Origin: Chitinophagaceae bacterium | Lineage (GTDB): Bacteria > Bacteroidota > Bacteroidia > Chitinophagales > Chitinophagaceae | Assembly (NCBI GenBank): GCA_016719015.1 | Contig: JADKAZ010000016.1 | Location: 62,001-126,000 of the forward strand | Direction: 5' to 3' | DNA: 64,000 nt | Shown here: positions 17,884-27,509 of the stretch, piece by piece | Layout: every line of letters begins with the position of its first letter | Position numbering within the stretch: the stretch's first letter is position 1 | Program-made: the position numbers and the translations under genes | Notes under the pieces: generated by a model | What the model was told of the DNA's origin: nothing | What the model saw: only the letters and a program-made list of their open reading frames with translations | The model's database searches: none

Positions 17884-19053
17884 CTATAAAAGATGGGGCA
17901 CAGAAGCCCTGAAAATAGTGGATCTGGTTGCAGCTGCCAGGTAAACAACCTGACCAGTGAAGGCAACCGCTGCGGGATTGCCTTGCCCGAGCCGGACCTC
18001 AATATTATCGTCGTCCAGTTCTGCCATACCTTCCGTAAGTAAGAGTATTTCCGTGGTGATGGGAGTAAAAGAAATGGTGTCCCCGGCTGCCAGATCAATA
18101 ACACTTAATTGAAAGTCGGGTGCAGAAGTTTTAAACAATTTTTCATGAGTGCCAATTTCTTCCCCGCTTAAAATAGATGGATAAGTGGCTTCACATTTTG
18201 TATGCTTCAGCAATTCCGGTACATCGATATGCTTGGTGGTGAGTCCGCCACGAAGCACATTGTCTGAGTTGGCCATGATCTCTACATTCTGCCCTTCAAG
18301 ATAGGCATGTGGCACTCCGGTCAGTTGAAAGATCCCCTCTCCTTTTTTTAAATGAACAAGATTGAACAAGTAGATGGAGAAAATACCTCTGTCAATATTT
18401 CCATTTTTATTAAATGATGCAGCTGCTTTGGCTACCCAATAGTCTTCATCAAACCTATCAGGTTCACTTTCTTTATTAGCGACTGCCAGGTTGTCCAGTA
18501 AAGGTTGTAAAATACGGTTGACTTCCTCCTGAGAAATCATCATAACATGCTTATAAAGACCTGAATAACCTGAATGATTGAAAATTGGCAGCAATTCCCG
18601 TAACTCAACGACATTCAGCAGCGTATAAATCAATTCTTCAGTCGGTTTGAAACCATGCAGCAGCCAAAAATCGCTGAGGGCCACCATCAATTCGGGCTTG
18701 TGATTATCGTCTTTATAATTGCGGTTTGGTGCATCCAACGGAACACCTTTGGTATTCTCTTTTGCAAAACCTTCTTCAGCCCCAGCTTTGGAAGGATGTA
18801 CCTGAATGGACAGCATGTCTTTTACATCCAGTATTTTCAGAAGAAATGGAAAAGCATTTGCAATATGAGAAAGCGGAGTTAGTTCATTACCACCTGTATT
18901 AACCAGTGAATCTCCAAAAGGATGTGTACCCATCCAGTATTCAGCAAAAGGTTTCTTTTCTCTGTTATCAATTTTTAATAAAGACGGAATAAAAGAAACA
19001 CCTCCCCAATCGTAATGTTTTACAGTTCCTTTCAAGCTATAGATACCCGGCAT
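17884..19053 (-). CDS. manA: Mannose-6-phosphate isomerase, class I
   Basis: Zinc-dependent interconversion of mannose-6-phosphate and fructose-6-phosphate, cytoplasmic. The type I metal ligands are all present: Gln84 and His86 (SIQVHPS), Glu121 (NHKPELMVAL) and His249 (GVPHAYLEG). The active-site loop MANSDNVLRGGLTTKHID contains Arg268. Length 389 is normal. It diverges from the YraN gene with only about 40 bases between the starts, so the two share a promoter region. Confidence 0.95.
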   Translation of the reverse strand: MPGIYSLKGTVKHYDWGGVSFIPSLLKIDNREKKPFAEYWMGTHPFGDSLVNTGGNELTPLSHIANAFPFLLKILDVKDMLSIQVHPSKAGAEEGFAKENTKGVPLDAPNRNYKDDNHKPELMVALSDFWLLHGFKPTEELIYTLLNVVELRELLPIFNHSGYSGLYKHVMMISQEEVNRILQPLLDNLAVANKESEPDRFDEDYWVAKAAASFNKNGNIDRGIFSIYLFNLVHLKKGEGIFQLTGVPHAYLEGQNVEIMANSDNVLRGGLTTKHIDVPELLKHTKCEATYPSILSGEEIGTHEKLFKTSAPDFQLSVIDLAAGDTISFTPITTEILLLTEGMAELDDDNIEVRLGQGNPAAVAFTGQVVYLAAATRSTIFRASVPHLL

Positions 19054-19094
19054 AAAATAAATTTCTTTTTTATATCTTGAAGTAAAGATAATAC

Positions 19095-19451
19095 ATGGCC
19101 TCTCATAATGAATTGGGAAAAGAAGGAGAAGATATGGCAGCCCGGTGGTTGCAAAATAAAGGCTATGAAATTTTGCACCGCAACTGGCGGCACTCGCATT
19201 ACGAGATTGACATTGTGGCTGCTAAAGCCAGCTTTCTTCATTTTGTGGAAGTAAAAGCGAGGAATTTTTCCGCTTATGGTTACCCGGAAGACAGTGTGAC
19301 AAAGAAAAAATTCAAGAACCTCCAAAAGGCAGCCGATGAATACTTATTTATGAACCCCGGACATCGGTGGATACAGTACGATATCCTTTCTATCACACTT
19401 CACCAGGATAAGGAACCAGAATATTTTTTGATTGAGGATGTTTTTCTTTAA
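19095..19451 (+). CDS. YraN/UPF0102 family nuclease-fold protein
   Basis: 118 residues, the usual length. The endonuclease-like core is intact: LGKEGEDMAARWL at the N-terminus, then YEIDIVA (Glu37, Asp39) and FVEVKAR (Glu52, Lys54), the restriction-endonuclease-fold E-D-ExK pattern. Family members are predicted Holliday-junction or DNA-processing nucleases without confirmed activity. The 3' end overlaps the convergent YkgJ gene by four bases. Confidence 0.9.
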   Translation: MASHNELGKEGEDMAARWLQNKGYEILHRNWRHSHYEIDIVAAKASFLHFVEVKARNFSAYGYPEDSVTKKKFKNLQKAADEYLFMNPGHRWIQYDILSITLHQDKEPEYFLIEDVFL

Positions 19452-19957
19452 GGCATCGAAGTCATCATCTTCTCTACCAGTTTATACGTTGCCGGACAAT
19501 ACTCAACATTCTGCTTATGTATGTGAACAAAGTCTTTGAACTTCTTAGACAGGTGCGGAAAACCGGCGCAATCAGCTGGTCTGATTTCATAAATACTGCA
19601 TTTATTGTCTTTCAGGTTTAGGAACTGGCAGGGTTCTACTTTATTCAGCCAGTCACGGTCGCCACCCCTTTCTCTTTTCAGCCATTTCTTTTGAAACTCA
19701 GTCACCGTCATGTTGAAATGCGCCGATATTCTTTTCATGTCTTTGTCTGTAAACGTTGGCGTCATGGTCTTGCAGCAGTTCGCACAGGTGAGACAATCAG
19801 TTTCCTGCCAAACTTCTTTTTCCAGTATTGCTATTTTTTTATCGAGACCTTTCGGCGATTCTCTTTCCAGCCGGGAAAGAAAACGGCGCATACCACTTTT
19901 CTTATGTTTGGCTTTTTGTTTGAATGAACGAAGATTTATTGGCTGCATTTTACTCAT
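19448..19957 (-). CDS. YkgJ-family cysteine cluster protein
   Basis: 169 residues with the CxCxxxx-type cluster of the CxxC-rich UPF0153/YkgJ family: Cys55, Cys58, Cys61 and Cys62 (DCLTCANCC), then Cys110, Cys120 and Cys130 (PCQFLN, NKCSIYEIRPADCAGFP). This cluster is thought to hold zinc or an Fe-S centre; the biological role is unknown. The basic N-terminus (KQKAKHKKSGMRRF) is common to Bacteroidota copies. Convergent with the YraN gene. Confidence 0.9.
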   Translation of the reverse strand: MSKMQPINLRSFKQKAKHKKSGMRRFLSRLERESPKGLDKKIAILEKEVWQETDCLTCANCCKTMTPTFTDKDMKRISAHFNMTVTEFQKKWLKRERGGDRDWLNKVEPCQFLNLKDNKCSIYEIRPADCAGFPHLSKKFKDFVHIHKQNVEYCPATYKLVEKMMTSMP

Positions 19958-20146
19958 AAGCCCGAAGATAATGATTAGGCAGTTTCAGAAAGCAGGGTAA
20001 AAGAATTTTCTTCTCAAAGACTTGCATTAGTTATTTTTGTTAGCCAACAAATTCGTAACGATAGAATGACCAGTTTTAATCAATCGCTATTCCAGTCAAG
20101 ATTAATTGAAACTGATTTTAATTGTTATTATGAATAAAAACAACAT

Positions 20147-20797
20147 ATGAAAATACTGATTGTACCTGCCCTTGCTGTTATCCTCGCCTTTTCATTTGGC
20201 AGCTGTAAATCATCTTCTGGTGGTGGTCAGTCGTTGCTTTGTGATACAGCCTGTCTGAATGACACTATAAAATTTACCGGCGACCATAAATTGAAACCCT
20301 ATGTGTATATCACTGTGAATAATTGCCAGGCTGACAGCATCATTTGGAGTTACAATGGCATGGAATCAGACCGGAAAACAAAATTTGATTACAGTGCTGC
20401 CAAAATGAATAAAAATTTCGTTCGCTGCCTGTTTAAAGAAACTGACTTTGCTTATATCTTATTTAATGATTGTGTTTCCGGCAGGGGTTTTCAGATAAAA
20501 CTACCGTACGATAAAAGCCAAAGTTTTGTGATGAAGACCAGCGGCATCAATAATATTGACCCGAAGTTTTCTATCAGCGACAATATTGTTGCCTATACGG
20601 ACAGAGGCAACATTTATGTTGAAGACATCACTACCAATAAAAAAGCTATGATGACCTTTGGCGAAAAATTAGACATTGACTACGATGCTATTCATGAGTA
20701 CATTGACTCCGTAAATGTGACCAATTCAAGGATATGGGTGAAAGTTAAAGTGAAAGAAGGATGGAAAGAACTGGAAAAAAATATAACTATGGAGTAA
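20147..20797 (+). CDS. Hypothetical lipoprotein
   Basis: 216 residues with a lipoprotein signal: hydrophobic core ending in SFGSC, lipid-modified Cys20, then a Ser/Gly-rich linker. The rest is beta-rich with several cysteines (Cys33, Cys37, and others) that could pair in the periplasm. No family recognised. It is 87 bases upstream of the recombinase gene on the same strand; co-transcription is possible but not supported by function. Confidence 0.75.
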   Translation: MKILIVPALAVILAFSFGSCKSSSGGGQSLLCDTACLNDTIKFTGDHKLKPYVYITVNNCQADSIIWSYNGMESDRKTKFDYSAAKMNKNFVRCLFKETDFAYILFNDCVSGRGFQIKLPYDKSQSFVMKTSGINNIDPKFSISDNIVAYTDRGNIYVEDITTNKKAMMTFGEKLDIDYDAIHEYIDSVNVTNSRIWVKVKVKEGWKELEKNITME

Positions 20798-20884
20798 GGC
20801 GTCCAATTGAATTAACTGTTAATCTGGTCATTCTAACCGATACTTAAAACAGCAACCCATTGACCAATTAACCGATTCACTACA

Positions 20885-21787
20885 ATGTGGGAACCCTACA
20901 AAAAAGGATTTAAAGCATACTTACAACTGGAAAAATCTTTGTCGGATAATTCCGTGCAGGCTTATTTACGGGATATAGAACTCCTGACCAACTACCTGCA
21001 GGAGGCACATTCATTAAAAAATCCGGCTGAACTGGTACTAAAAGATTTGCAACATTTTGTTCAATGGATTGGAGAAGTGGGGATGCTGGCCTCCTCACAG
21101 GCCAGGATTATTTCGGGTCTCCGGGCCTTCTACAAATATTGTTTATTGGAAAATATTTCCGCCACTGATCCGACAGCCCTGCTGGAAGCACCAAAACTAA
21201 AAAGGTCCTTACCCGATACACTAAGTTTTGAAGAAATTGAAAGTATGATTCAGCAGATTGATCTGAGCAAACCGGAAGGCGGCCGTAATAAAGCAATCCT
21301 GGAAACGATGTACAGTTGCGGATTGCGGGTTAGTGAAGTGGTGGGACTAAAAATTTCTCAACTCTATCTTGATGTTGGCTTTATCCGGGTTACCGGAAAA
21401 GGAGACAAGGAAAGATTAGTGCCCATTGGCAGCAGTGCGATTAAATACATCAATATTTATAAGAATGAGATCCGGGTTCACCTGGCAGTACAAAAAGGAA
21501 AAGAAGACATTCTTTTTTTAAACAACCGTGGCGGCCAGTTATCAAGAGTAATGATTTTTTATATCATCAAAGCCCTTGCAGTAAAAGCCGGAATAAAGAA
21601 AACAGTTTCGCCACACACTTTCCGCCATTCCTTCGCCACCCATTTAGTTGAAGGAGGAGCAGATTTAAGAGCTGTTCAGGAAATGCTGGGCCATGCCAGT
21701 ATAACCACTACCGAAATTTACACTCACCTCGACAGGGAGTTTTTAAGAAAGACATTGGAACAGTTTCACCCGGGGTTTAAAGGATGA
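20885..21787 (+). CDS. xerD: Site-specific tyrosine recombinase, XerD type
   Basis: 300 residues, the usual length for the chromosome-dimer-resolution recombinases. The N-terminal SAM-like DNA-binding domain spans about 1-100. The catalytic set is complete: Arg148 (SCGLRVSE), Lys172 (TGKGDKERLVP), His244 and Arg247 (HTFRHSFATHL), His270 (MLGHASI) and Tyr279 (TEIYTH). The motifs and length match housekeeping XerD, not a phage integrase, and no attachment-site repeats are visible beside it. XerC versus XerD cannot be fully separated by eye. Confidence 0.9.
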   Translation: MWEPYKKGFKAYLQLEKSLSDNSVQAYLRDIELLTNYLQEAHSLKNPAELVLKDLQHFVQWIGEVGMLASSQARIISGLRAFYKYCLLENISATDPTALLEAPKLKRSLPDTLSFEEIESMIQQIDLSKPEGGRNKAILETMYSCGLRVSEVVGLKISQLYLDVGFIRVTGKGDKERLVPIGSSAIKYINIYKNEIRVHLAVQKGKEDILFLNNRGGQLSRVMIFYIIKALAVKAGIKKTVSPHTFRHSFATHLVEGGADLRAVQEMLGHASITTTEIYTHLDREFLRKTLEQFHPGFKG

Positions 21788-21789
21788 TG

Positions 21790-22994
21790 TTATTGAATAA
21801 TTATTTTCTCTGAAAATTTCTTTCCTGTTTTTTTGTTGGTAAGTATAAGAAAATAGCTTCCTGCTGCTACCAATGGTACATCACTGCGGAACTTCTAAAT
21901 TTAATAATCTTGTTTCAGCATCAATGCCAGATTTGCTCCCGATGAACGGATTGGGATGAAGTTGTTTTGACCAGTACGGTAAGGATTTATTGAAATTCTT
22001 ATACATGGTAATAACCTTCATCAATTGTACTTCATCTCAACGGCTGCAGATTGTAATTTCGAACCTGACTTTCAAAAGGTTAGGATAAACTAATAGTCTG
22101 TTTTCCAATTGAGTAATGGAACTCACCATTCTTGATGATATTAGTCTTAGTTCCTTTATTTAGATACGCAAAATGGGCTGACCCATTAATAATGTTTTAG
22201 CCCTTCATTGTAGCTGGCGAAACCTGCGATTAATTGAACCAATGCCGTCAATACCACTTCCGGTAACATGGTTTTCAATTTCAATTGCACCATACAGGTC
22301 TCCTTGACTGAAATTCCTCTTCCACTCTTTTATTTTTTTGTTTCAAATCCAACCCTGTTTTCACCAATTTTTTAGAAACAGAAAAGCAGATAGCTTTATT
22401 CGCCTTCCGTTTCTGCCGGCGCGTCGGTCCCAACTTATAATTAGAGGCTTTTAAAACACCAACCATTTTAGTCATACTGGCTATGACGGCCGCAAATCCC
22501 TCAGGGTCTTCCATTTTTCCGGTTTCAATGGGAGTTGTGGTTCAAATTGAAGATTATTGGCTGACCTTGCTTTTCATACAGGACTAACCTTCCACTGATC
22601 ATTTCTAAATTGATTCCCTTTTTGTTTGCCTTTCCGGCAAGGAATTACCATTAAGGTTGCTATAGCTCCCATCAATTTTGATTGATGTACAAACACCTTT
22701 TCAGGGTTGCCGGAGTTTAAACGTTAGGTAAACTTTATTTCTCAGCTTATTGTTAGGTTGTACAGGTTCTTTAGGCAGTGCAACAATCGTATCTCCCAAA
22801 AATGGTTTTAAATTTTCCGGCCTCGCCACCATACCCAGAGTTATCCTTTCATTTGTGAATACACCTCCCCTCTTTGTCGTGTCCTTTGACATACTCTTTA
22901 CGTTTATCTGACCTTGTGTTTTCTGTGCTGTTGCTTTTATAGAAACGAGAAAAGCAGGTATAGCGATTTGAAAAATATTCATCCACGGACCCAT
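21790..22994 (-). pseudogene. Decayed gene for an exported protein with type IX sorting domain
   Basis: No intact frame covers this 1.2-kb stretch, but the minus strand keeps pieces of one protein in shifting frames. A signal-peptide-like start (MNIFQIAIPAFLVSIKATAQ) and about 75 further residues occupy 22982-22701. Fragments follow, such as INLEMISGRLVLYEKQGQPI (near 22600), GAIEIENHVTGSGIDGIGSI (near 22250), GSAHFAYLNKGTKTNIIKNG (near 22150), and a C-terminus VAAGSYFLILTNKKTGKKFS ending in EKIIIQ and a stop at 21790-21792. That end matches the last strands of the type IX secretion sorting domain. At least four frameshifts or stops are needed to join the pieces. Confidence 0.7.
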
Positions 22995-23349
22995 TCCATA
23001 GCTGTTGCTCCGTTTTTATAATACTAAATGATAAAATATTAGGATTGGTCTTGAAAGGGTGTCCAATCTAACAACACCATCTATTATTGCTACTGGAGAA
23101 ATTATCAGTTACTACCTTGAGCAACGCATGATAATTTTTGATTACCTAAAGCCTATTTTGTGGATTGAACTTTTGACCCAGTACTCCGTCAGTCAATTCT
23201 AATAAAACGGTTTTTGTTTAATTCAGCAGTTAATTTTTCCCAACCCCACTTTAAATGAAAAACGGGTTCAGCGATGGTCAATTGAAAAAGATAATAACAC
23301 AGTGTAGATATTAATCTCATAAGCGGAGTTTTTAAAGTTTTGGTATAAA

Positions 23350-23378
23350 AGGGGAGTTCCGTAAAAACGGAACTCCGT
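23350..23378 (-). terminator. Stem-loop terminator after the cyclase-repeat gene
   Basis: Perfect 10-bp stem GGAGTTCCGT / ACGGAACTCC with an A/T loop; read on the minus strand it runs into CCTTTTATA. It lies 33 bases beyond the restored stop at 23411, but 167 bases beyond the frameshifted stop at 23545. Confidence 0.65.
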
Positions 23379-23410
23379 ATCACTAACCGGCTGTTAAATG
23401 ATTAGCCATT

Positions 23411-24750
23411 TTATTTCTGATGCTGCTGCATCGAAAATTGCATATCGTTATGGATAGAAAGAATCAATAAACAGGTGGCGGTACAGAAAACCGGGCTGGT
23501 AATGCAATGGTGGCCATTCCAGCTACCATCATTATTCTGGATATTCACCAGCTTGCCGGTAGTGGCATCATACCATTTCTTCCAATCATCACCCCCTGCA
23601 TCATCAGGCTTTCGCCTGTCATCAAAAAACTCATAAACTCTTCACCGCCATTATTACCAAACCCCGCCAGTACATCATCCCGCTGCGCCTGCTGTTGCGA
23701 TGATTTGTTGATGGAATAGGCCGTCATCAGTTCTTTTGCATCCGTGGTTGCTACGCCGGCAGCCCTCAGATTTTCTTCATTTACTATTTCATCTTTTATT
23801 TTCCCTTCTCTTTTTGCTTTTTGTACAATGTCTTTGGCCCGTCTTGATTCTTTGGCACTTGCCCTGGTAGTGCTTGACAATCCATAGAGCATTACACCTG
23901 CCGCCTTATCTGTAACAACAGAATTCGTAGTTGCATCAAAATTGCTGTTCTGGTATTTATATCCTCTTACAAGAACAGCAGAATCAATTTTACGACCTAC
24001 ATCACCGGCATTTTCCAGTGCATTATTGGCGAGAGCTGATTGCAATACCGGTGCCCAGCCACCATCTCTCCAACTGCCATCTTTATCCTGCCCCTGTTGT
24101 ATTCTTGACACACATATATCCAATGCTTTTTCAATTCTTTTTTTCATCGCTTCATCATTCAGGTTATACCTGAGTATATTGGTAAAAAACTGGGCGGTCA
24201 GAATCACATCGATATTTCTTCCCAACTTTATTTGCGGTTGTGTATTGGTAAGTGTGGTAAGGTATGGCTGGTTATCCGGGCATTCTTCTGTTGTCTTTAA
24301 TAAAAACTCCAGCGACTTCTTTAAATTTTTTGAATAAACTCCCTTCTCCAGGTCGTTATCGGTTCTTAGTAGTGCCATTGCCACTAACGATGTGGTAGCA
24401 GGGTCACTCGTTACTGCATGGGGGTCCATGATATCCTGTCTTGAATGCGAACCAGCTCCCCAACCACCATCCGGCGCCTGTGCCTTATCCATCCATTCTA
24501 ATCCTTTCTTAATAGAAACTTCTACTTTCTCCGGTGTTTTAAATGTACTGATCAGTTTTCCTTCGGCACTGGTATCAATTCCCAGAATTGTTTTCATAAT
24601 ACAGACGTGGTTCAGGTCCGGATTGTTACAGCATTTTACAATCTTCTTTTCGTTCTTGTCATTTGTCAGTGTTGTAGTAGCTAATAATGCAGCAACAGCT
24701 AAAGCCGATGCAGACAGTAATACACTTCTTTTTTCAAATAAAAACTTCAT
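23411..24750 (-). CDS. Prenyltransferase/squalene-cyclase-repeat protein, frameshifted near its 3' end
   Basis: Alpha/alpha-toroid protein with an N-terminal hydrophobic anchor or signal (about 8-27). QW-like motifs are visible: QAPDGGWG (91-98), QDKDGSWRDGGW (221-232) and QNNDGSWNGHH in the shifted part. As written the frame ends at 23545 after Trp401. Adding one G to the five-G run at 23592-23596 restores 446 residues, ending WYDATTGKLVNIQ ... HHCITSPVFCTATCLLIL and a stop at 23411-23413. The restored tail contains a complete third repeat and sits just before a terminator. Such periplasmic toroid proteins without cyclase catalytic residues have no known role. It follows the VWA gene on the same strand. 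Confidence 0.8.
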
Positions 24751-24799
24751 GGCATTTGTTTTAAGATTAATAAAAGAATTGCCAGCCGGATAGAAATTT

Positions 24800-24860
24800 A
24801 ACCGCAGAGTTGAGAAGACGCAGAATGTTTTATTCTCTGCGCCCCTGCGTCTCTGCGGTT
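24800..24860. repeat. Palindromic dispersed-type repeat between the VWA and cyclase-repeat genes
   Basis: AACCGCAGAG at the left and CTCTGCGGTT at the right are exact inverted copies. Inner parts (GACGCAGAA / TTCTCTGCG, CTGCGTCTC) are related. This is the 'ACCGCAGAGACGCAGAG' type scattered in Bacteroidota genomes. Confidence 0.65.
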
Positions 24861-24867
24861 ATTGTAT

Positions 24868-26799
24868 TTATTTTTTACTTACAGGCATTGACCTTACTTC
24901 CTTCTTTGAAACGTCTTCAGTTTTTGGTTCAGGTTTTCCTTTAGCCAGCATTTCTGCACTTTCCACTAATCGTACAAACTCTGACCGATAACCTTCTTCA
25001 TCATTGCCTTTTGCTTTTCGGGCAAGGCTTAAGACACCGTCATAAGAAGAGGCTGATTTGAATTCAGAATTACGGAGTAACATGCCAAACTGTGCAACCG
25101 ATGCAGCAAAGCGGAAATTGTCTGACGTTTTAGCAATAGCAATTTGTTTGTCCTTTACCGGGTGCTCAATGAGTTTACTTACATCTCCATCAGGTTCTTT
25201 GTAGCGAAACTTTACGGTTAGTATCTCATCGGTCTGCGAAGATTTACTTAATGGAACTGTATTCTTTTGATATTTTAACGAATCAACACCTTTTAGAAAG
25301 TCACTCTTCACTCCCACCGGAATTATTTCATATAAAGCAGTAACAGTATGGCCGCTGCCTAATTCCCCGGCATCTTTTTTATCATCATTAAAATCTTCTT
25401 TTGACAGCATCCTGTTTTCATAACCTATCAAACGATAGCCCTGTACTTTAGCCGGATTAAATTCTATTTGCAATTTTACATCTTTGGCTATGGTGAATAG
25501 GGTACCGCCAAATTCATTTACCAAAACCTTTTTTGCTTCAGTGATACCGTCAATATAAGCATGGTTACCATTTCCTTTGTCGGCGAGCTGTTGCATTTTG
25601 GCATCCTGGTAATTACCCATTCCATAACCTAGCACTGTCAGGAATACACCACTCTTTCTTTCCTGTTCAATTAATGTTACCATTGCATCATCACTGCTTT
25701 CACCAACATTGAAATCTCCATCAGTACAAAGAATAACACGGTTGTTACCATTTTTCACATAATTTTCTTTCGCAGTTTTATACGCAAGTTTGATACCGGC
25801 ACCACCCGCTGTGGAACCACCTGACTCTAATTTATCAATGGCATCTTTGATTTTCGTTTTCTCAGATCCGCTTGTTGGAGACAGTACTAAACCAGCCGCA
25901 CCTGCATATACTACAATCGATACTTTGTCCTGTGCCCTCAGCTGGTCAACCAGCATTTTCATCGAAGCTTTTACCAATGGCAATTTATTTGCAGAACTCA
26001 TAGAACCAGATACATCTATCAGGAAAACAAGATTAGAAGCAGGCAGATTGTCTGTGGATATTTTTTCTCCCTGCAAACCTATAAGCACCAGTTTGTGATC
26101 TTTATTCCATGGAGCATCAGAAATTTCAGTGTTAATAGAGAATGGGTCCTTACCTGTAGGCTGTGGATATTCATACTTAAAATAATTGACCATTTCTTCT
26201 ATCCTGACTGCTCCCGATGGTGGCAGTTGCCCCTGGTTGAGAAAGCGACGGACATTGCTGTAAGAGGCCGCATCCACATCAATTGAAAAGGTGGAAAGCG
26301 GATTATCCGCAACTTTTAAGAATTTATTTTCATTGATATTATCATAACCTTCACGGTTAAAATCTTCTATTTCTATATCTCTGTAATAACCTGTAGAAAC
26401 GGACGGACTTATCTGACCCTGCGCAATTCCCCGGTTATACGCTTCGGAAGTTTTCATTTTTTTTGTTCCATACCCTACAACCACCACTTCTTGTTGCATC
26501 AGGGCTGCTGCCTTAAGCGTTACATTAATAGTTGAACGTCCATTAATATTTTCCTGCACGGCAACATAACCAAGTGCTGAAAAGATTAATGTGCCGGATG
26601 ATTTGGAAACTGTAATCCGGTAAACACCTTTTGCATCCGATATCGCTCCCTGTGAAGTTCCCCTCATAGTAATGCTGACCGAAGGAATCGGACTTCCTTT
26701 ATCGTCTGTTATAGTACCCGTAATAGTATGAGATTTGATGGGCCGGAAGGCCAGCATGATAAGGATGACTGGCGCAAGAAGGATAAGTATTCGCTTCAT
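24868..26799 (-). CDS. Exported VWA-domain protein with carboxypeptidase-regulatory and DUF3520 domains
   Basis: 643 residues from the ATG at 26799, chosen because it begins a signal peptide (MKRILILLAPVILIMLAFRPI); an upstream in-frame ATG adds 19 hydrophilic residues. Residues 25-99 form a CarboxypepD_reg-like domain (TITGTITDDKGSPIPSVS). It is followed by VVVVGYG (105-111), the motif that precedes the plug in SusC receptors. YfbK-type N-terminal region (about 150-210), VWA domain with MIDAS DVSGS at 262-266 and the DUF3520 C-terminus follow. There is no plug or barrel. It probably binds a protein partner or ligand in the periplasm via the metal site. It diverges from the sigma factor gene. 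Confidence 0.88.
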   Translation of the reverse strand: MKRILILLAPVILIMLAFRPIKSHTITGTITDDKGSPIPSVSITMRGTSQGAISDAKGVYRITVSKSSGTLIFSALGYVAVQENINGRSTINVTLKAAALMQQEVVVVGYGTKKMKTSEAYNRGIAQGQISPSVSTGYYRDIEIEDFNREGYDNINENKFLKVADNPLSTFSIDVDAASYSNVRRFLNQGQLPPSGAVRIEEMVNYFKYEYPQPTGKDPFSINTEISDAPWNKDHKLVLIGLQGEKISTDNLPASNLVFLIDVSGSMSSANKLPLVKASMKMLVDQLRAQDKVSIVVYAGAAGLVLSPTSGSEKTKIKDAIDKLESGGSTAGGAGIKLAYKTAKENYVKNGNNRVILCTDGDFNVGESSDDAMVTLIEQERKSGVFLTVLGYGMGNYQDAKMQQLADKGNGNHAYIDGITEAKKVLVNEFGGTLFTIAKDVKLQIEFNPAKVQGYRLIGYENRMLSKEDFNDDKKDAGELGSGHTVTALYEIIPVGVKSDFLKGVDSLKYQKNTVPLSKSSQTDEILTVKFRYKEPDGDVSKLIEHPVKDKQIAIAKTSDNFRFAASVAQFGMLLRNSEFKSASSYDGVLSLARKAKGNDEEGYRSEFVRLVESAEMLAKGKPEPKTEDVSKKEVRSMPVSKK

Positions 26800-26882
26800 A
26801 AAAATAGTATTTGTATACCCTGATGCGGGTATTTCATGAATTGCATAAGAGGACATAAATTTTTATTTGCTAATTTTAACCG

Positions 26883-27455
26883 TTGGCTTTCATAAAGAAC
26901 ATATCTCACACCTCACTAACCGATAAAGAGCTGGTAGCTCTATATAAAGAATCGGGTGATATGGCCGTACTTGGTGAATTGTACCAGCGGTACATGGAAC
27001 TTGTTTATGGCGTATGCCTTAAATATTACAAGGAGCCGGAAACTGCTAAGGACAGTGTGATGCAGATTTTTGAAGAATTGGTATCAAAATTGAAAAAGCA
27101 TGAGGTAGATAATTTCAAGGGCTGGTTGCACCAGGTGGCTAAGAACCACTGCCTGATGCAATTGCGGACACCGAAGAATATGAAAACAGTAGAGTTTAAA
27201 ACTGACCTTGTGCAATCAGAAGAAAATGTGCATCTGAATGGTGTACTGGAAAAAGAGGAGAATTTCAAAAAGATGGAATACTGCCTTGGAACTCTGACAA
27301 AAGAGCAAAGCGAAGCAATAAAGCTCTTTTACCTGGAAGGAAAATGTTATAACGAAATAGTGGAGATGACCGGGCAGGAATGGAACCAGGTAAGGAGTTT
27401 GATACAAAACGGAAGAAGAAATTTGAAATTATGCATGGAAAAAACTGAACCCTGA
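26883..27455 (+). CDS. ECF-type RNA polymerase sigma factor
   Basis: 190 residues. Region 2 is visible as ELVALYKESGDMAVLGELYQRYMELVYGVCLKYY, with KDSVMQIFEELVSKL and VDNFKGWLHQVAKNHCL. Region 4 is CLGTLTKEQSEAIKLFYLEGKCYNEIVEMTGQEWNQVRSLIQNGRRNLK. No extra domain. The only start codon before region 2 is TTG at 26883, plausible but unusual. It is divergent from the VWA gene, with the starts under 90 bases apart, and is 55 bases ahead of the putative anti-sigma gene, so it probably controls this locus. Confidence 0.92.
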   Translation: MAFIKNISHTSLTDKELVALYKESGDMAVLGELYQRYMELVYGVCLKYYKEPETAKDSVMQIFEELVSKLKKHEVDNFKGWLHQVAKNHCLMQLRTPKNMKTVEFKTDLVQSEENVHLNGVLEKEENFKKMEYCLGTLTKEQSEAIKLFYLEGKCYNEIVEMTGQEWNQVRSLIQNGRRNLKLCMEKTEP

Positions 27456-27509
27456 TTATAAAGCCGGGAAACCGGAATATGATTATTTAAATGACCTTAG
27501 TATCGCCTT

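Noticed and set aside
20885..21787. Integrase of a mobile island
   Set aside because: Length and motifs fit housekeeping XerD, and no direct repeats or att-like ends flank it.
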